Below, in pieces: positions 18,692 to 26,692 of a stretch of 63,416 bases of DNA (position 1 is its first letter; the number at the start of each line of letters is the position of its first letter). The DNA is from Bacillus timonensis. Lineage in GTDB: Bacteria > Bacillota > Bacilli > Bacillales > Bacillaceae_L. Where the stretch lies: assembly GCF_000285535.1 (NCBI RefSeq), contig NZ_HE610987.1, forward strand, positions 325,573 through 388,988, given 5' to 3'. The translations under genes and the position numbers were made by a program. A model generated the notes under the pieces. The model was not told the DNA's origin, did no database searches, and saw nothing but the letters and a program-made list of their open reading frames with translations.

Positions 18692-18708
18692 TGTTAACCG
18701 CTTTCACA
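18692..18708 (-). promoter_or_regulatory. LacI-type operator in the fructan operon leader
   Basis: TGTGAAAGCGGTTAACA on the minus strand resembles the operator upstream of the lacI gene. It lies within the transcribed leader, 46 bases before the permease start. Half-site spacing differs by one base from a standard CcpA cre site, so the local LacI protein is the better candidate. Confidence 0.5.
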
Positions 18709-18738
18709 CTATTCCCCAACTGGTTTTGTATGTATATG

Positions 18739-18750
18739 TCAACCGGTTGA
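18739..18750 (-). promoter_or_regulatory. LacI-type operator near the transcription start
   Basis: TCAACCGGTTGA is a perfect 12-base palindrome with the central CG typical of LacI-family operators. It lies just downstream of the -10 element of the fructan operon. Confidence 0.7.
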
Positions 18751-18758
18751 TATAATAT

Positions 18759-18787
18759 ATATTAATTTGTTTTATTTTATATGTCAA
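18759..18787 (-). promoter_or_regulatory. Promoter of the fructan operon
   Basis: TTGACA, a 17-base spacer and TAATAT on the minus strand form a near-consensus sigma-A promoter. Its -35 lies within one operator and another operator follows its -10. Confidence 0.75.
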
Positions 18788-18796
18788 CCGCTTGAC
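18783..18796 (-). promoter_or_regulatory. LacI-type operator over the -35
   Basis: GTCAACCGCTTGAC is an almost perfect palindrome covering the -35 of the fructan promoter, and would allow direct repression. Confidence 0.65.
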
Positions 18797-18840
18797 CTAT
18801 TTTTTTAAAAAATAAATCTACTCAATAAATTTGAGTAGAT

Positions 18841-19812
18841 TTATGCTGTACCGTTATTAAGTAACTGAACGGGTAAAACAATCTCCATGATCTCTTCCAT
18901 TGGGTCTTCATTAATCTGATCAATTAAATTTAATACCGAGGTTTTAGCAATTTCTTTAATTGGCTGTCTGATAGTAGTTAGCTGTGGTAACAAACTCATA
19001 ACGGTTTGAGATCCATCGTAACCAACAACTTTTAATTGATCTGGTACATTAATATTCAACTCATTTGCTACTTTTAAACAGGTTGCAGCCATTAAATCAT
19101 CACTTGCAAAAATCCCATCTGTATCTGGATGTTCTTCAAAAATCCTTCTAATTGTTACTGCAGTTGCTTCTTCGTTAAATAAATCTGTTATTTCATAGGT
19201 TATTGGACTTTTCACCAAGTCTTCATATGCTTTTCTTCTCTTCTGAGCAGGGGTTTCTAATTCTGCAGGTCCGTTTATATGAATAATTGATTTACAGCCT
19301 TGATTAATTAAGTGTTGTACTGCTAACTTGCCACCTTCATAGTTATCAGATCCAACCACCGGGATTCCAGGAGATAAATAGTGATCTATGGCAACGATGG
19401 GTAGTTTAGGATTTCTATACGCCTCTATCCCCCTGTTATAAGAACAAACTATCATTCCATCGACTTGATGCCTAATTAACATCGATGCGTAAGATTTTTC
19501 CTTATCCAATTGCCCAAGACTATTGCACAGAATAATTTTGAATCCATGATTTGCACTTTCATTTTCGATATATAATGCTAATTCACTAAAAAAAGGATTA
19601 TTGATTGTGGGTAATATTAGTCCAATAAAATTAGTCCTTTGTTTAAATAGAGATCGTGCAATATCATTAGGGTAATAATTTAATTCCTGAATTGCATTTT
19701 CTACTTTTTGTCTGGTTTTTTCACTAATATATCCTCTATTATTAAGAACCCTTGAAACAGTAGTTGGTGAAACACCTGCTAGTTTTGCTACATCTTCTAA
19801 TTTTGCTTTCAT
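18841..19812 (-). CDS. LacI family repressor of the fructan operon
   Basis: A 323-residue regulator. The N-terminal HTH reads KLEDVAKLAGVSPTTVSRVLNNRGYISEKTRQKVENAI with the hinge ELNYYPNDIARSL, followed by a periplasmic-binding-protein-like sensor (TNFIGLILPTINNPFFSELA ... GIFASDDLMAATCLK ... TTIRQPIKEI). It is transcribed in the same direction as the operon and ends about 195 bases before it, with four similar operators around the two promoters, one upstream of its own gene. Repression relieved by a sugar or sugar phosphate is inferred; the inducer is not evident. Confidence 0.92.
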   Translation of the reverse strand: MKAKLEDVAKLAGVSPTTVSRVLNNRGYISEKTRQKVENAIQELNYYPNDIARSLFKQRTNFIGLILPTINNPFFSELALYIENESANHGFKIILCNSLGQLDKEKSYASMLIRHQVDGMIVCSYNRGIEAYRNPKLPIVAIDHYLSPGIPVVGSDNYEGGKLAVQHLINQGCKSIIHINGPAELETPAQKRRKAYEDLVKSPITYEITDLFNEEATAVTIRRIFEEHPDTDGIFASDDLMAATCLKVANELNINVPDQLKVVGYDGSQTVMSLLPQLTTIRQPIKEIAKTSVLNLIDQINEDPMEEIMEIVLPVQLLNNGTA

Positions 19813-19852
19813 TTAGACCACCAATATAGTATTTTTAACGGTTACTCATTTA

Positions 19853-19867
19853 TGTCAACCGCTTTCA
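19853..19867 (-). promoter_or_regulatory. LacI-type operator at the lacI promoter
   Basis: TGAAAGCGGTTGACA on the minus strand contains a -35-like TTGACA and matches the operators of the fructan operon, suggesting autoregulation. I do not see a clear -10 at the expected distance. Confidence 0.55.
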
Positions 19868-20181
19868 TAAACATATTATCATGATAATTGGTTTATTGCA
19901 TCTTTTTAACATTACAATTTCTGGTTTCCCATCATTTGGCTCAGTACTACCCCTGCTTCGTCTAATAAACTGCCTTTAACTCTAGTGACCGTTAAAATAT
20001 AACTTATATTCTATTAAACCTAAACCATACATTTACATAGACTCCTGAAGAGAAGTATTAAGAAATTTTACTATTTAATTTACAAGGTACTTCATCCCCT
20101 AGTCCCGAAAACCCTAGCTAAGCAACCACTTCAACATTCTTGGCAACACATAAGTGCTAGCGTTACTAATAAATTATCACC
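19868..20181. other. Intergenic region without recognised gene
   Basis: AT-rich spacer between the lacI upstream region and the terminator of the acetyltransferase gene. I see no ORF with a ribosome binding site and no structured element. Confidence 0.5.
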
Positions 20182-20213
20182 CAAAAAGTGCTCGAAAAAA
20201 TGATTCTTCGAGC
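20182..20213 (-). terminator. Terminator after the sugar acetyltransferase gene
   Basis: On the minus strand GCTCGAA and TTCGAGC pair and are followed by ACTTTTTGG, 40 bases after the stop at 20254. Confidence 0.7.
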
Positions 20214-20253
20214 GTTTAAAACAGTATACTATCCTCCACTATTAAATTAAGGT

Positions 20254-20835
20254 TTACTCAACAATATTACTAATTTCCTTTACAACTTTAGCAGGTACTC
20301 CTGCAACAACCGTATTTTCTGGGACATCCTTAGTGACAACTGCTCCTGCCGCCACAACAGAGTTATTTCCAATCATTACACCAGGTATAATTGTTGCGTT
20401 AGACCCAATCCACACATTTTCACCTATAACGACCGGAGAAGGATAGGTCGTGTTTCTAGTTTCCAAAGGTAACCCATGATTTAGTGTTGCAATCGTAACA
20501 TTCATACCGATCATTGTACCGTCTCCTATTGTAATTCCGCCTCTGTCTTGGAATGAACATCCGGTGTTTAAAAACACGTTTTTTCCAATCGTAATGTTTT
20601 TACCGAAGTCTGTATAGAATGGCGGAAAACACATAAAAGACGAATCAACCTTGTTACCTGTCAGTTCACTAAAAATCTCTACTATTTCTTCTTTGGAGTG
20701 ATAGGCAGTATTCAATTCCATTGTTATTCTTTGAGCTTCATAACTACATTGAGTTAACAGCCCATGTAATTCTTTATCCTCACCAAAAATTGGATTACCT
20801 TTCTTACAAAAATCTATAAATTCTTTCATGTCCAT
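20254..20835 (-). CDS. Sugar O-acetyltransferase (maltose/galactoside acetyltransferase type)
   Basis: A 193-residue left-handed beta-helix acetyltransferase. Hexapeptide repeats run through the second half (ITIGKNVFLNTGCSF ... VVIGENVWIGSNATIIPGVMIGNNSVVAAGAVVTKDVP), and the catalytic His lies in ATLNHGLP. The N-terminal helical cap (LLTQCSYEAQRITMELNTAYHS) is that of maltose/galactoside O-acetyltransferases, thought to detoxify non-metabolised sugars using acetyl-CoA. AGGTGA precedes the start. Its 5' end lies only about 35 bases from the 52-bp repeat array, so its promoter must lie within or beyond the array. Confidence 0.88.
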   Translation of the reverse strand: MDMKEFIDFCKKGNPIFGEDKELHGLLTQCSYEAQRITMELNTAYHSKEEIVEIFSELTGNKVDSSFMCFPPFYTDFGKNITIGKNVFLNTGCSFQDRGGITIGDGTMIGMNVTIATLNHGLPLETRNTTYPSPVVIGENVWIGSNATIIPGVMIGNNSVVAAGAVVTKDVPENTVVAGVPAKVVKEISNIVE

Positions 20836-20870
20836 TATTAAAAGTCACCTATCCTTTTAAGCTACTAATT

Positions 20871-21897
20871 AATGAAGAGGAAAATGCGACAAAACTATAC
20901 ACGAATTCCTCTTCAGAGCCTCGATGAAGAGCATACCTCAACAAAACTAGGCACGAAACCCTCTTCATTGCCTCGATGAAGGGCATAACGCAACAAAACT
21001 ATGCTCGAATTCCTCTTCATTGCCTCGATGAAGAGCATGTCGCAACAAAACTATGCTCGAATTCCCCTTCATTGCCTCGATGAAGAGGATACCTCAACAA
21101 AACTATGCTCGAATTCCCTTTCATTGCCTCGATGAAGGGCATAACACAACAAAACTGAGCACAAATTCCCCTTCATTGCCTCAATGAATAGGATAACGCA
21201 ACTGAACTATGCTCGAATTCCTCTTCATTGCCTCGATGAAGGGCATAACGCAACAAAACTATGCTCGAATTCCTCTTCATTGCCTCGATGAAGGGCATAA
21301 CGCAACAAAACTATGCTCGAATTCCTCTTCATTGCCTCGATGAAGGGCATAACGCAACAGAACTATGCTCGAATTCCTCTTCATTGCCTCAATGAAGAGG
21401 ATAACGCAACAGAACTAGACTCGAATTCCCTTTCATTGCCTCAATGAAGAGGATAACGCAACAGAACTATGCTCGAATTCCTCTTCATTGCCTCGATGAA
21501 GAGCATAACGCAACTGAACTATGCTCGAATTCCTCTTCATTGCCTCGATGAAGAGCATAACGCAACTGAACTATGCCTGAATTCCTCTTCATTGCCTCTA
21601 TGAAGAGGATAACGCAACTGAACTATGCTCGAATTCCCCTTCATTGCCTCGATGAAGAGGATACCTCAACAGAACTATGCTCGAATTCCTCTTCATTGCC
21701 TCGATGAAGAGGATAACGCAACAGAACTATGCTCGAATTCCCTTTCATTGCCTCGATGAAGGGCATAACGCAACAAAACTATGCTCGAATTCCCTTTCAT
21801 TGCCTCGATGAAGAGCATAACGCAACAAAACTGAGCACAAATTCCCCTTCATTGCCTCGATGAGGAGGATAACGCAACAGAACTATGCCTGAATTCC
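20871..21897. repeat. Tandem array of 52-bp units, 19 full copies
   Basis: Nineteen complete units of exactly 52 bases run from 20903 to 21890 without a single insertion or deletion, plus a 32-base partial unit at 20871-20902 and a short partial after 21890. Most units start with GAATTC. Within a unit, positions 6-14 (CCTCTTCAT type) can pair with 22-30 (ATGAAGAGG type) around a 7-base loop, and positions 27-33 (GAGCATA) can pair with 46-52 (TATGCTC) around a 12-base loop. The two hairpins share positions 27-30 and exclude each other. Units 7 and 8 are identical; others differ at a few positions. The period is not a multiple of three and no ORF crosses the array. Function unknown. Confidence 0.95.
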
Positions 21898-21963
21898 CAC
21901 AAAAACAATAAAATAGAGATTCCTAATTAAATAAGTAACTAGAGTTGGTCATTTTCATAAGTA

Positions 21964-21994
21964 AGTCCGCCCCATCTTGGAGCGGACTGTTTTT
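21964..21994 (+). terminator. Rightward intrinsic terminator after the repeat array
   Basis: AGTCCGC and GCGGACT pair across 11 bases and are followed by GTTTTT on the plus strand. No plus-strand gene precedes it, so if used it would end a rightward transcript of the repeat array. Confidence 0.65.
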
Positions 21995-22025
21995 CGTTAT
22001 GTATTTTTTAAGGACTGATACAGTC

Positions 22026-22541
22026 TCAAGAATCCCTACTGAAATATTGATGTTGAAACATACACATTCTTATTGCATTATGATACTCTCCGCCGACAAA
22101 AAACTCATCGATTAATTCACCTTCAAACTGAAAACCAAGTTTTTTATAAATATGAATTGCTTTTTCATTCGTTTTATCGACGATTAAATATAATTTATAC
22201 ATATTTAGTACAGAAAACGCATAGTCCATTGCGAGGTAAGTCGCAGACTTTGCATATCCATTTCCCTGATGTTTCGGATCAATAATAATTTGGAATTCAG
22301 CCCTACGATGAATATAATCAATCTCAACTAATTCGACTAGCCCCACCATTTCATCGCCTTTTTGTACAATAAATCTTCGTTCACCCTGATCGTGAATATG
22401 CTTATCATATAAATCCTGCAATTCAACAAATGATTCATATGGCTCTTCAAACCAATAGGACATTATGTTTGCATTAATATTTAATTTATGGACAAATACT
22501 AGGTCCACTCTTTCTAAAGGCCTTAATTTTACTTCGTTCAT
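22026..22541 (-). CDS. speG: Spermidine N1-acetyltransferase
   Basis: A 171-residue GNAT enzyme that acetylates spermidine and spermine to limit polyamine toxicity. The sequence closely follows the SpeG family pattern: [59 protein letters not shown], the CoA loop [32 protein letters not shown] and [16 protein letters not shown] lies about ten bases before the ATG. SpeG is a dodecamer with an allosteric polyamine site in studied members. It is monocistronic, and the 52-bp repeat array lies downstream of its stop. Confidence 0.93.
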   Translation of the reverse strand: MNEVKLRPLERVDLVFVHKLNINANIMSYWFEEPYESFVELQDLYDKHIHDQGERRFIVQKGDEMVGLVELVEIDYIHRRAEFQIIIDPKHQGNGYAKSATYLAMDYAFSVLNMYKLYLIVDKTNEKAIHIYKKLGFQFEGELIDEFFVGGEYHNAIRMCMFQHQYFSRDS

Positions 22542-22683
22542 ACCTTTTCATCCTCCGAATCTTGCATTTAATCCTGATAAAAGAAAGTCTTCCCTTTTCT
22601 GCCGTTTTTTTCACATACTAGTGTGGGCATCGGAAATATTTATTCTATAGAAAATTGGTCCTGGATCGTATTTTTACAAACAC

Positions 22684-22726
22684 AAAAAAGCAGTTGGTAT
22701 AGATTTTTTCTATATCAGCTGCTTTT
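22684..22726 (-). terminator. Two-way terminator between the Tudor-like gene and speG
   Basis: Long imperfect stem from AGCAG to CTGCT around a central T-run, with T-runs on both outer sides. It lies about 110 bases after the stop at 22837. Confidence 0.6.
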
Positions 22727-22836
22727 CTATTATACCAATTCCAACCAAGCGACCGCTTTAGCCAGTCACTGGGCTCGTATTTAGTGATGAGTGACGTAAA
22801 TGTGACATTCCCAGTTATTCTTACTTTTGGCTACCG

Positions 22837-23691
22837 TTACATACGCTTTAATGCACCATTAGGCTGTGCTAACTCTTGATCTGTTATCTGATTCATTTTA
22901 CAAAAATGTCCAAAAAATTGTTGTGCAAGCTCGCGTTCCTTTGAGTCACTTTTCAACGAAACGATATCTCTTAAAATTTGAGCCATCCATGAATTATCAA
23001 AATAGCGGTGTTTACCTGTATTCCATGTGACTTTGTGAGGGAACTTTTCATTCACATAATAGTTCCAGAAAAGCATCTGATTCGATTCCTGTTCTGTTAA
23101 TTTGATTCTGTATTTTGAATGTGCAGGAATATATCCATCTTCGCAAACCTTACCGATAAACTCTTCATTCACCATATACACACCTAAGATACGTCTGTCT
23201 TTTTCTTGCATGCCGGGTTCTACTGCTGTTAACACAACAGCACTATTTTGGTGCAAGCGGATGGGTTTGTTTGGCTTCCCCTTGTTAATACCACTTTTTA
23301 TTACGCCTGAAAAAACCTTCCACTCTGAAAAAGAACGACTCTGTTCTTCTGTGTCACACCAAAAAACCATCTGTGATTCAGGATGAAGTTTATGGTTTTT
23401 GACAAGTTTTTCATATTCCAAGCGAAGTTCGTATTTTTTTCGTTGAAGTTTCTTTTCCTCTTCTTTCTTTAATTCTTCCTCTTTTCGTTCCATTTCCTTT
23501 TCTTGTATCATTTTTTCAAGTGAATTCGCTATACTTTTATCGTGAAGTTTTAAGTGCTTTTCAAATACATCCGGGAAAACGAACTTTTTATTTTCAGATT
23601 CAAAATGTATTTCAATACTAGAATCATTTTGTTCAACTATACTACCCATGCCAAAACGCTTGTGTGTAACTTTCTTATTGATTAAATTCAT
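22837..23691 (-). CDS. Uncharacterised Bacillus-type protein with Tudor/CarD-like N-terminus and coiled coil
   Basis: A 284-residue cytoplasmic protein of unknown function. The first 45 residues (KKVTHKRFGMGSIVEQNDSSIEIHFESENKKFVFPDVF) look like the small beta-barrel found at the end of UvrD/PcrA helicases and in CarD-like proteins. Residues about 50-100 are a highly charged coiled coil (MIQEKEMERKEEELKKEEEKK). The rest, with PESQMVFWCDTEE, RILGVYMVNEEFIGKVCEDGYIPAHSKYRI and NYYVNEKFP..VTWNTGKHRYFDN, is conserved in related Bacillus proteins that I recall sometimes being labelled malate synthase. Nothing here supports that label. AGGAGG-type sequence precedes the start. Confidence 0.75.
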   Translation of the reverse strand: MNLINKKVTHKRFGMGSIVEQNDSSIEIHFESENKKFVFPDVFEKHLKLHDKSIANSLEKMIQEKEMERKEEELKKEEEKKLQRKKYELRLEYEKLVKNHKLHPESQMVFWCDTEEQSRSFSEWKVFSGVIKSGINKGKPNKPIRLHQNSAVVLTAVEPGMQEKDRRILGVYMVNEEFIGKVCEDGYIPAHSKYRIKLTEQESNQMLFWNYYVNEKFPHKVTWNTGKHRYFDNSWMAQILRDIVSLKSDSKERELAQQFFGHFCKMNQITDQELAQPNGALKRM

Positions 23692-24038
23692 TATTCTAGT
23701 CCTCCTTGTAGGATAAAAACACGATAATTTTATTCAACGTACTTACCTTTAAAGCCCACACAACTGTTTGAATTTTCACTTTGGCTTAAGGTGATTGAAA
23801 AAATTAATTGTAAGACTATCGTAACACTTTTTTGAAACTTTCACAAACTTTCTTGTTGACAGCCTATTTTATTGTGAGGTAAAATAAAATTTTATTCTCT
23901 GCATGTCCATTAAAGAGTTATAAAAAAAGGCTTCCAAAAAGTCGCGAAAACCTTTGGCAAACCTTAATTTATCGTTCCTTGATTACAAGTGATAAGTGGA
24001 GATATCTGAAAACAGAACTTCCTTAAAACGATATAATG
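23692..24038. other. Intergenic region with an orphan plus-strand promoter-like sequence
   Basis: TTGACA at 23856-23861, an 18-base spacer and TAAAAT at 23880-23885 form a plus-strand promoter-like pair overlapping an AATAAAATTTTATT palindrome. No plus-strand gene follows, so its meaning is unclear. Confidence 0.3.
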
Positions 24039-24539
24039 TCATCCCCTATATTTAATAGTTAACCCTTTTAAGAAGTTCCTGGCGAAATTATCTCCACATT
24101 CTTTATAATTCTTATGTCCTTCTTTTCGTAATAAAGCCCCTAGTTCTCCTTTTGATACCCGTAATCCTACATGATCAAAGATATCTAGCATATCCTCAGT
24201 CGTTAAAGCTAGTGCGATTTTCACTTTCTTTAAAAGAAGATTATTCACGTTTCCACTTGTCTTTAAAGCAGGTTCTGGTGGAGTAGGCTGCCCTGGTTTC
24301 GGCTCCTGTTTCCCTCTTTTATAAATAATAAGACCATTTAAAAATGAGTCTAGCATACTGTGAGTACACTTTATTTGATCTTCATTCTCATATTCATCAT
24401 CATCGTATGTCTTTGTGAGAATTTTGACTACCTCTGGTACTGATACCTCCGTGCCACCCAGTTTAAAAATCTCTGCCATTTCTTTATTTTTAATTTCCAA
24501 TGCATATCTCAATCGGATTAAAATATCGTTATTATCCAT
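24039..24539 (-). CDS. DUF1456 family protein (YehS-like)
   Basis: A 166-residue protein made of two copies of the DUF1456 module. The first is NNDILIRLRYALEIKNKEMAEIFKLGGTEVSVPEVVKIL and the second is NNLLLKKVKIALALTTEDMLDIFDHVGLRVSKGELGALLRKEGHKNYKECGDNFARNFLKGL. A proline-rich linker (KPGQPTPPEPA) joins them. This matches the YehS family of small cytoplasmic proteins; the function is not known. It lies 30 bases after the start region of the neighbouring oxidoreductase gene on the same strand and may be co-transcribed with it. Confidence 0.85.
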   Translation of the reverse strand: MDNNDILIRLRYALEIKNKEMAEIFKLGGTEVSVPEVVKILTKTYDDDEYENEDQIKCTHSMLDSFLNGLIIYKRGKQEPKPGQPTPPEPALKTSGNVNNLLLKKVKIALALTTEDMLDIFDHVGLRVSKGELGALLRKEGHKNYKECGDNFARNFLKGLTIKYRG

Positions 24540-24569
24540 TATTTGACTCCCTTTTTTTCAAATAGTGAC

Positions 24570-25481
24570 TTACTTCTTTTCCGCTAGTTTCGTGAGAATT
24601 TTTTCGCATATTTCATGGGTTTTCAGTGCATCCCGAGCTGGAAGTAAGGTTTCCGAATTTGTACTGACGGCGTTGATAAATTCTTTAACCATTTGCTCAA
24701 ATCCTCTTTTAATCAAGGTTGGCTCCCAATCACTGCTCCGAACCTCGCTATTTTCCATACCTTTCGAAATAACTAAGTTGGATACATTCGTAACCGTCCG
24801 CTTCTCCAACGGACCCATAACTTGGGCAATCTCCTCAGTGGTCCCATTATCCCTATTCATAATGCCAATGGCAATTCCGCTTCTGGAAATAAACTGAACC
24901 ACAATATGGTACAAGGATCCATTTTCCATACGACCGTTAACGATCATCTCTTCAATCGGGTGTGAAAATAAATACCTCATCGTATCCACTACATGGATAA
25001 AGTCATCAAAAATAAACGTTCTCGGCTCACCTGGAAGATTATTACGATTTTTTTGGACCACAACCATATTTGGATTAGAAACTTCCTTTAACTTTACATA
25101 TGAAGGGGCGAATCTGCGATTAAATCCAGTCATCAGAATAAGACCTCGTTCCTCAGCAAGTTCAACAAGTCTACGAGCACCTTCATAATTGTCCGTAATT
25201 GGTTTGTCCACAAACACATGGATTCCATGATTTAGAAGCAACTGAACAATTTCTTCATGAGAGGATGTCGATGAATGGACGAATGCTCCCGTAATTCCAC
25301 TATCCACCAGGGATTTGAGGTCGGAGTGAATATGTTCAAACCGATACTGGTTGGCAATTGTTCGTAACTTTTCTTGGTTTCTTGTGTAAAAGTGAAACTC
25401 AATCTCCCTTAATCCACTATAAACTGGAAGATACGCTTTTTGTGCAATGTCTCCAAGTCCAATAACCCCCATTTTAATCAC
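24570..25481 (-). CDS. Gfo/Idh/MocA family NAD(P)-dependent oxidoreductase
   Basis: A 303-residue protein with an N-terminal Rossmann motif (MGVIGLGDIAQKAYLPVY) and the family segment HVFVDKPITDNYEGARRLVELAEERG, in which the EKP motif appears as DKP. The C-terminal half carries the substrate-binding sheet with FDDFIHVVDTMRYL. It probably oxidises or reduces a sugar or inositol-like substrate, or acts as a MviM-type protein. The start is GTG with GGGGGAG seven bases upstream. It is not next to a sugar operon, so its substrate cannot be inferred. Confidence 0.87.
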   Translation of the reverse strand: MIKMGVIGLGDIAQKAYLPVYSGLREIEFHFYTRNQEKLRTIANQYRFEHIHSDLKSLVDSGITGAFVHSSTSSHEEIVQLLLNHGIHVFVDKPITDNYEGARRLVELAEERGLILMTGFNRRFAPSYVKLKEVSNPNMVVVQKNRNNLPGEPRTFIFDDFIHVVDTMRYLFSHPIEEMIVNGRMENGSLYHIVVQFISRSGIAIGIMNRDNGTTEEIAQVMGPLEKRTVTNVSNLVISKGMENSEVRSSDWEPTLIKRGFEQMVKEFINAVSTNSETLLPARDALKTHEICEKILTKLAEKK

Positions 25482-25944
25482 AATAACTCCCCCTCTTCGT
25501 TCTACTGTTGTCGCCCGTCACAGTGACCTCCGTTGAATGTTTTAATTTGTTTTATACAACAAAACGTGTCGACTTTTCTAAAAAAATATACTTACAATTA
25601 CAATATAGGCAAACGATAAACATGATTATACCATTTCAAAGGCTGGAGACATATGGGTAGCAATCGAGAGTAAACGCATACGGAAGTTTAGTCTACTATT
25701 TTCATCATTTATTACAAAGCACAGTGTTAAAGATGGAAGCGACAGAACTAGCAAATTGAAAATTGTCAGTGATTGTATTTTCATGCTTCTACACCCTTAA
25801 TTCTAGGTGGGATTCTTTTTGGATAGAGGTTATCTGACAACTCTTGCAAAGGAGGGTAATTGGTAAATCGGTGGTTCTCTTATAGGGGGCTCGCACTGCG
25901 TTAAGCGAAACAACAAAGATTTCAAAATCACTAAAACGAATAAA
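25482..25944. other. Intergenic region without recognised gene
   Basis: Spacer of about 460 bases between the oxidoreductase start and the terminator of the ABC operon. I see no ORF with a ribosome binding site and no clear repeat. Confidence 0.5.
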
Positions 25945-25989
25945 GGTCAGTCCCCACTTTTAGTATGTATTTTAAAGTGAGGACTGACC
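25945..25989 (-). terminator. Terminator of the MacB-type ABC operon
   Basis: A 16-base stem (GGTCAGTCCCCACTTT at 25945-25960 with its near-complement at 25974-25989, one G-U pair on the minus-strand RNA) is followed by a T-rich run. It lies just after the ATPase stop at 25997. Confidence 0.8.
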
Positions 25990-25996
25990 CTTTTAT

Positions 25997-26692
25997 TTAA
26001 CGAATTGCTAAAGATTCTTCAAGTAACTTCAAATTTCCATCCAACATTTGATAAACCTTGTCGCAATATTTTAATAAACGTTCATCATGGGTGACCATGA
26101 TTGCAGCTTTATTTCGTGATTTCACTCCCTTTGAAATAAGTTCAACAATTTCAAAGGCACGCTGTGTGTCAAGACTTGCAGTAGGTTCGTCAGCAAGTAT
26201 GATATTTGGATCATTCATGAAGGCACGAGCAACCGCTGTTCGTTGCCGTTCGCCACCTGACAATTGATCAGGAAATTTTTTCAGTTTATCCCCTAATCCT
26301 ACTTCCTCTAACAACTCTTTCGCAAATAGTTTATCTTGATTAGTAACAGAGCCTTTCATTTTCTTTACGACCAAAAGTTGGTCAAGAACCGTTAAGTATG
26401 GTACAAGATTGGAAGTTTGCAAAATAAAACCAATCTGTTCCAACCTCAATTTGGAAAGTTCCTTCGACTTCAAATCGGATAATTGAATTCCATTTATTGA
26501 GACGTTACCTTCAGACGGTTGTAGCAGAGCCCCTGCAACTGAAAGGAAAGTACTTTTTCCTGAGCCTGATGGACCAATTACTGCGACGAATTCACCAGGG
26601 TTAACTGTAATGGAAACATTGTTTAAAGCGATAAACGAATTGTCTCCTTCTTTATAATACTTAGATACATTTTCAAACTGAATTCCATTCAT
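25997..26692 (-). CDS. ABC transporter ATPase, MacB/LolD type
   Basis: A 231-residue nucleotide-binding protein with Walker A GPSGSGKST, Q-loop FILQTSNLVPYLT, signature LSGGERQRTAVARA, Walker B IILADEPTASLD and switch His in VTHDE. This pattern belongs to the MacB/LolD group, whose ATPases power mechanotransmission through an FtsX-like permease. It shares one base with the permease gene stop and both lie under a TetR-type regulator, so the pair likely works as an exporter or envelope stress pump. The substrate is not evident. Confidence 0.93.
   Translation of the reverse strand: MNGIQFENVSKYYKEGDNSFIALNNVSITVNPGEFVAVIGPSGSGKSTFLSVAGALLQPSEGNVSINGIQLSDLKSKELSKLRLEQIGFILQTSNLVPYLTVLDQLLVVKKMKGSVTNQDKLFAKELLEEVGLGDKLKKFPDQLSGGERQRTAVARAFMNDPNIILADEPTASLDTQRAFEIVELISKGVKSRNKAAIMVTHDERLLKYCDKVYQMLDGNLKLLEESLAIR

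Noticed and set aside
18692-18708. CcpA cre site
   Set aside because: The CG core and arms fit but the right arm is one base longer than the cre consensus and matches the local LacI operators better.
20871-21897. CRISPR array
   Set aside because: Units are contiguous 52-bp repeats without unique spacers, and no cas gene is near.
22837-23691. Malate synthase label
   Set aside because: None of the malate synthase barrel motifs are present and the protein is far too short; the label recalled for relatives looks like a naming error.
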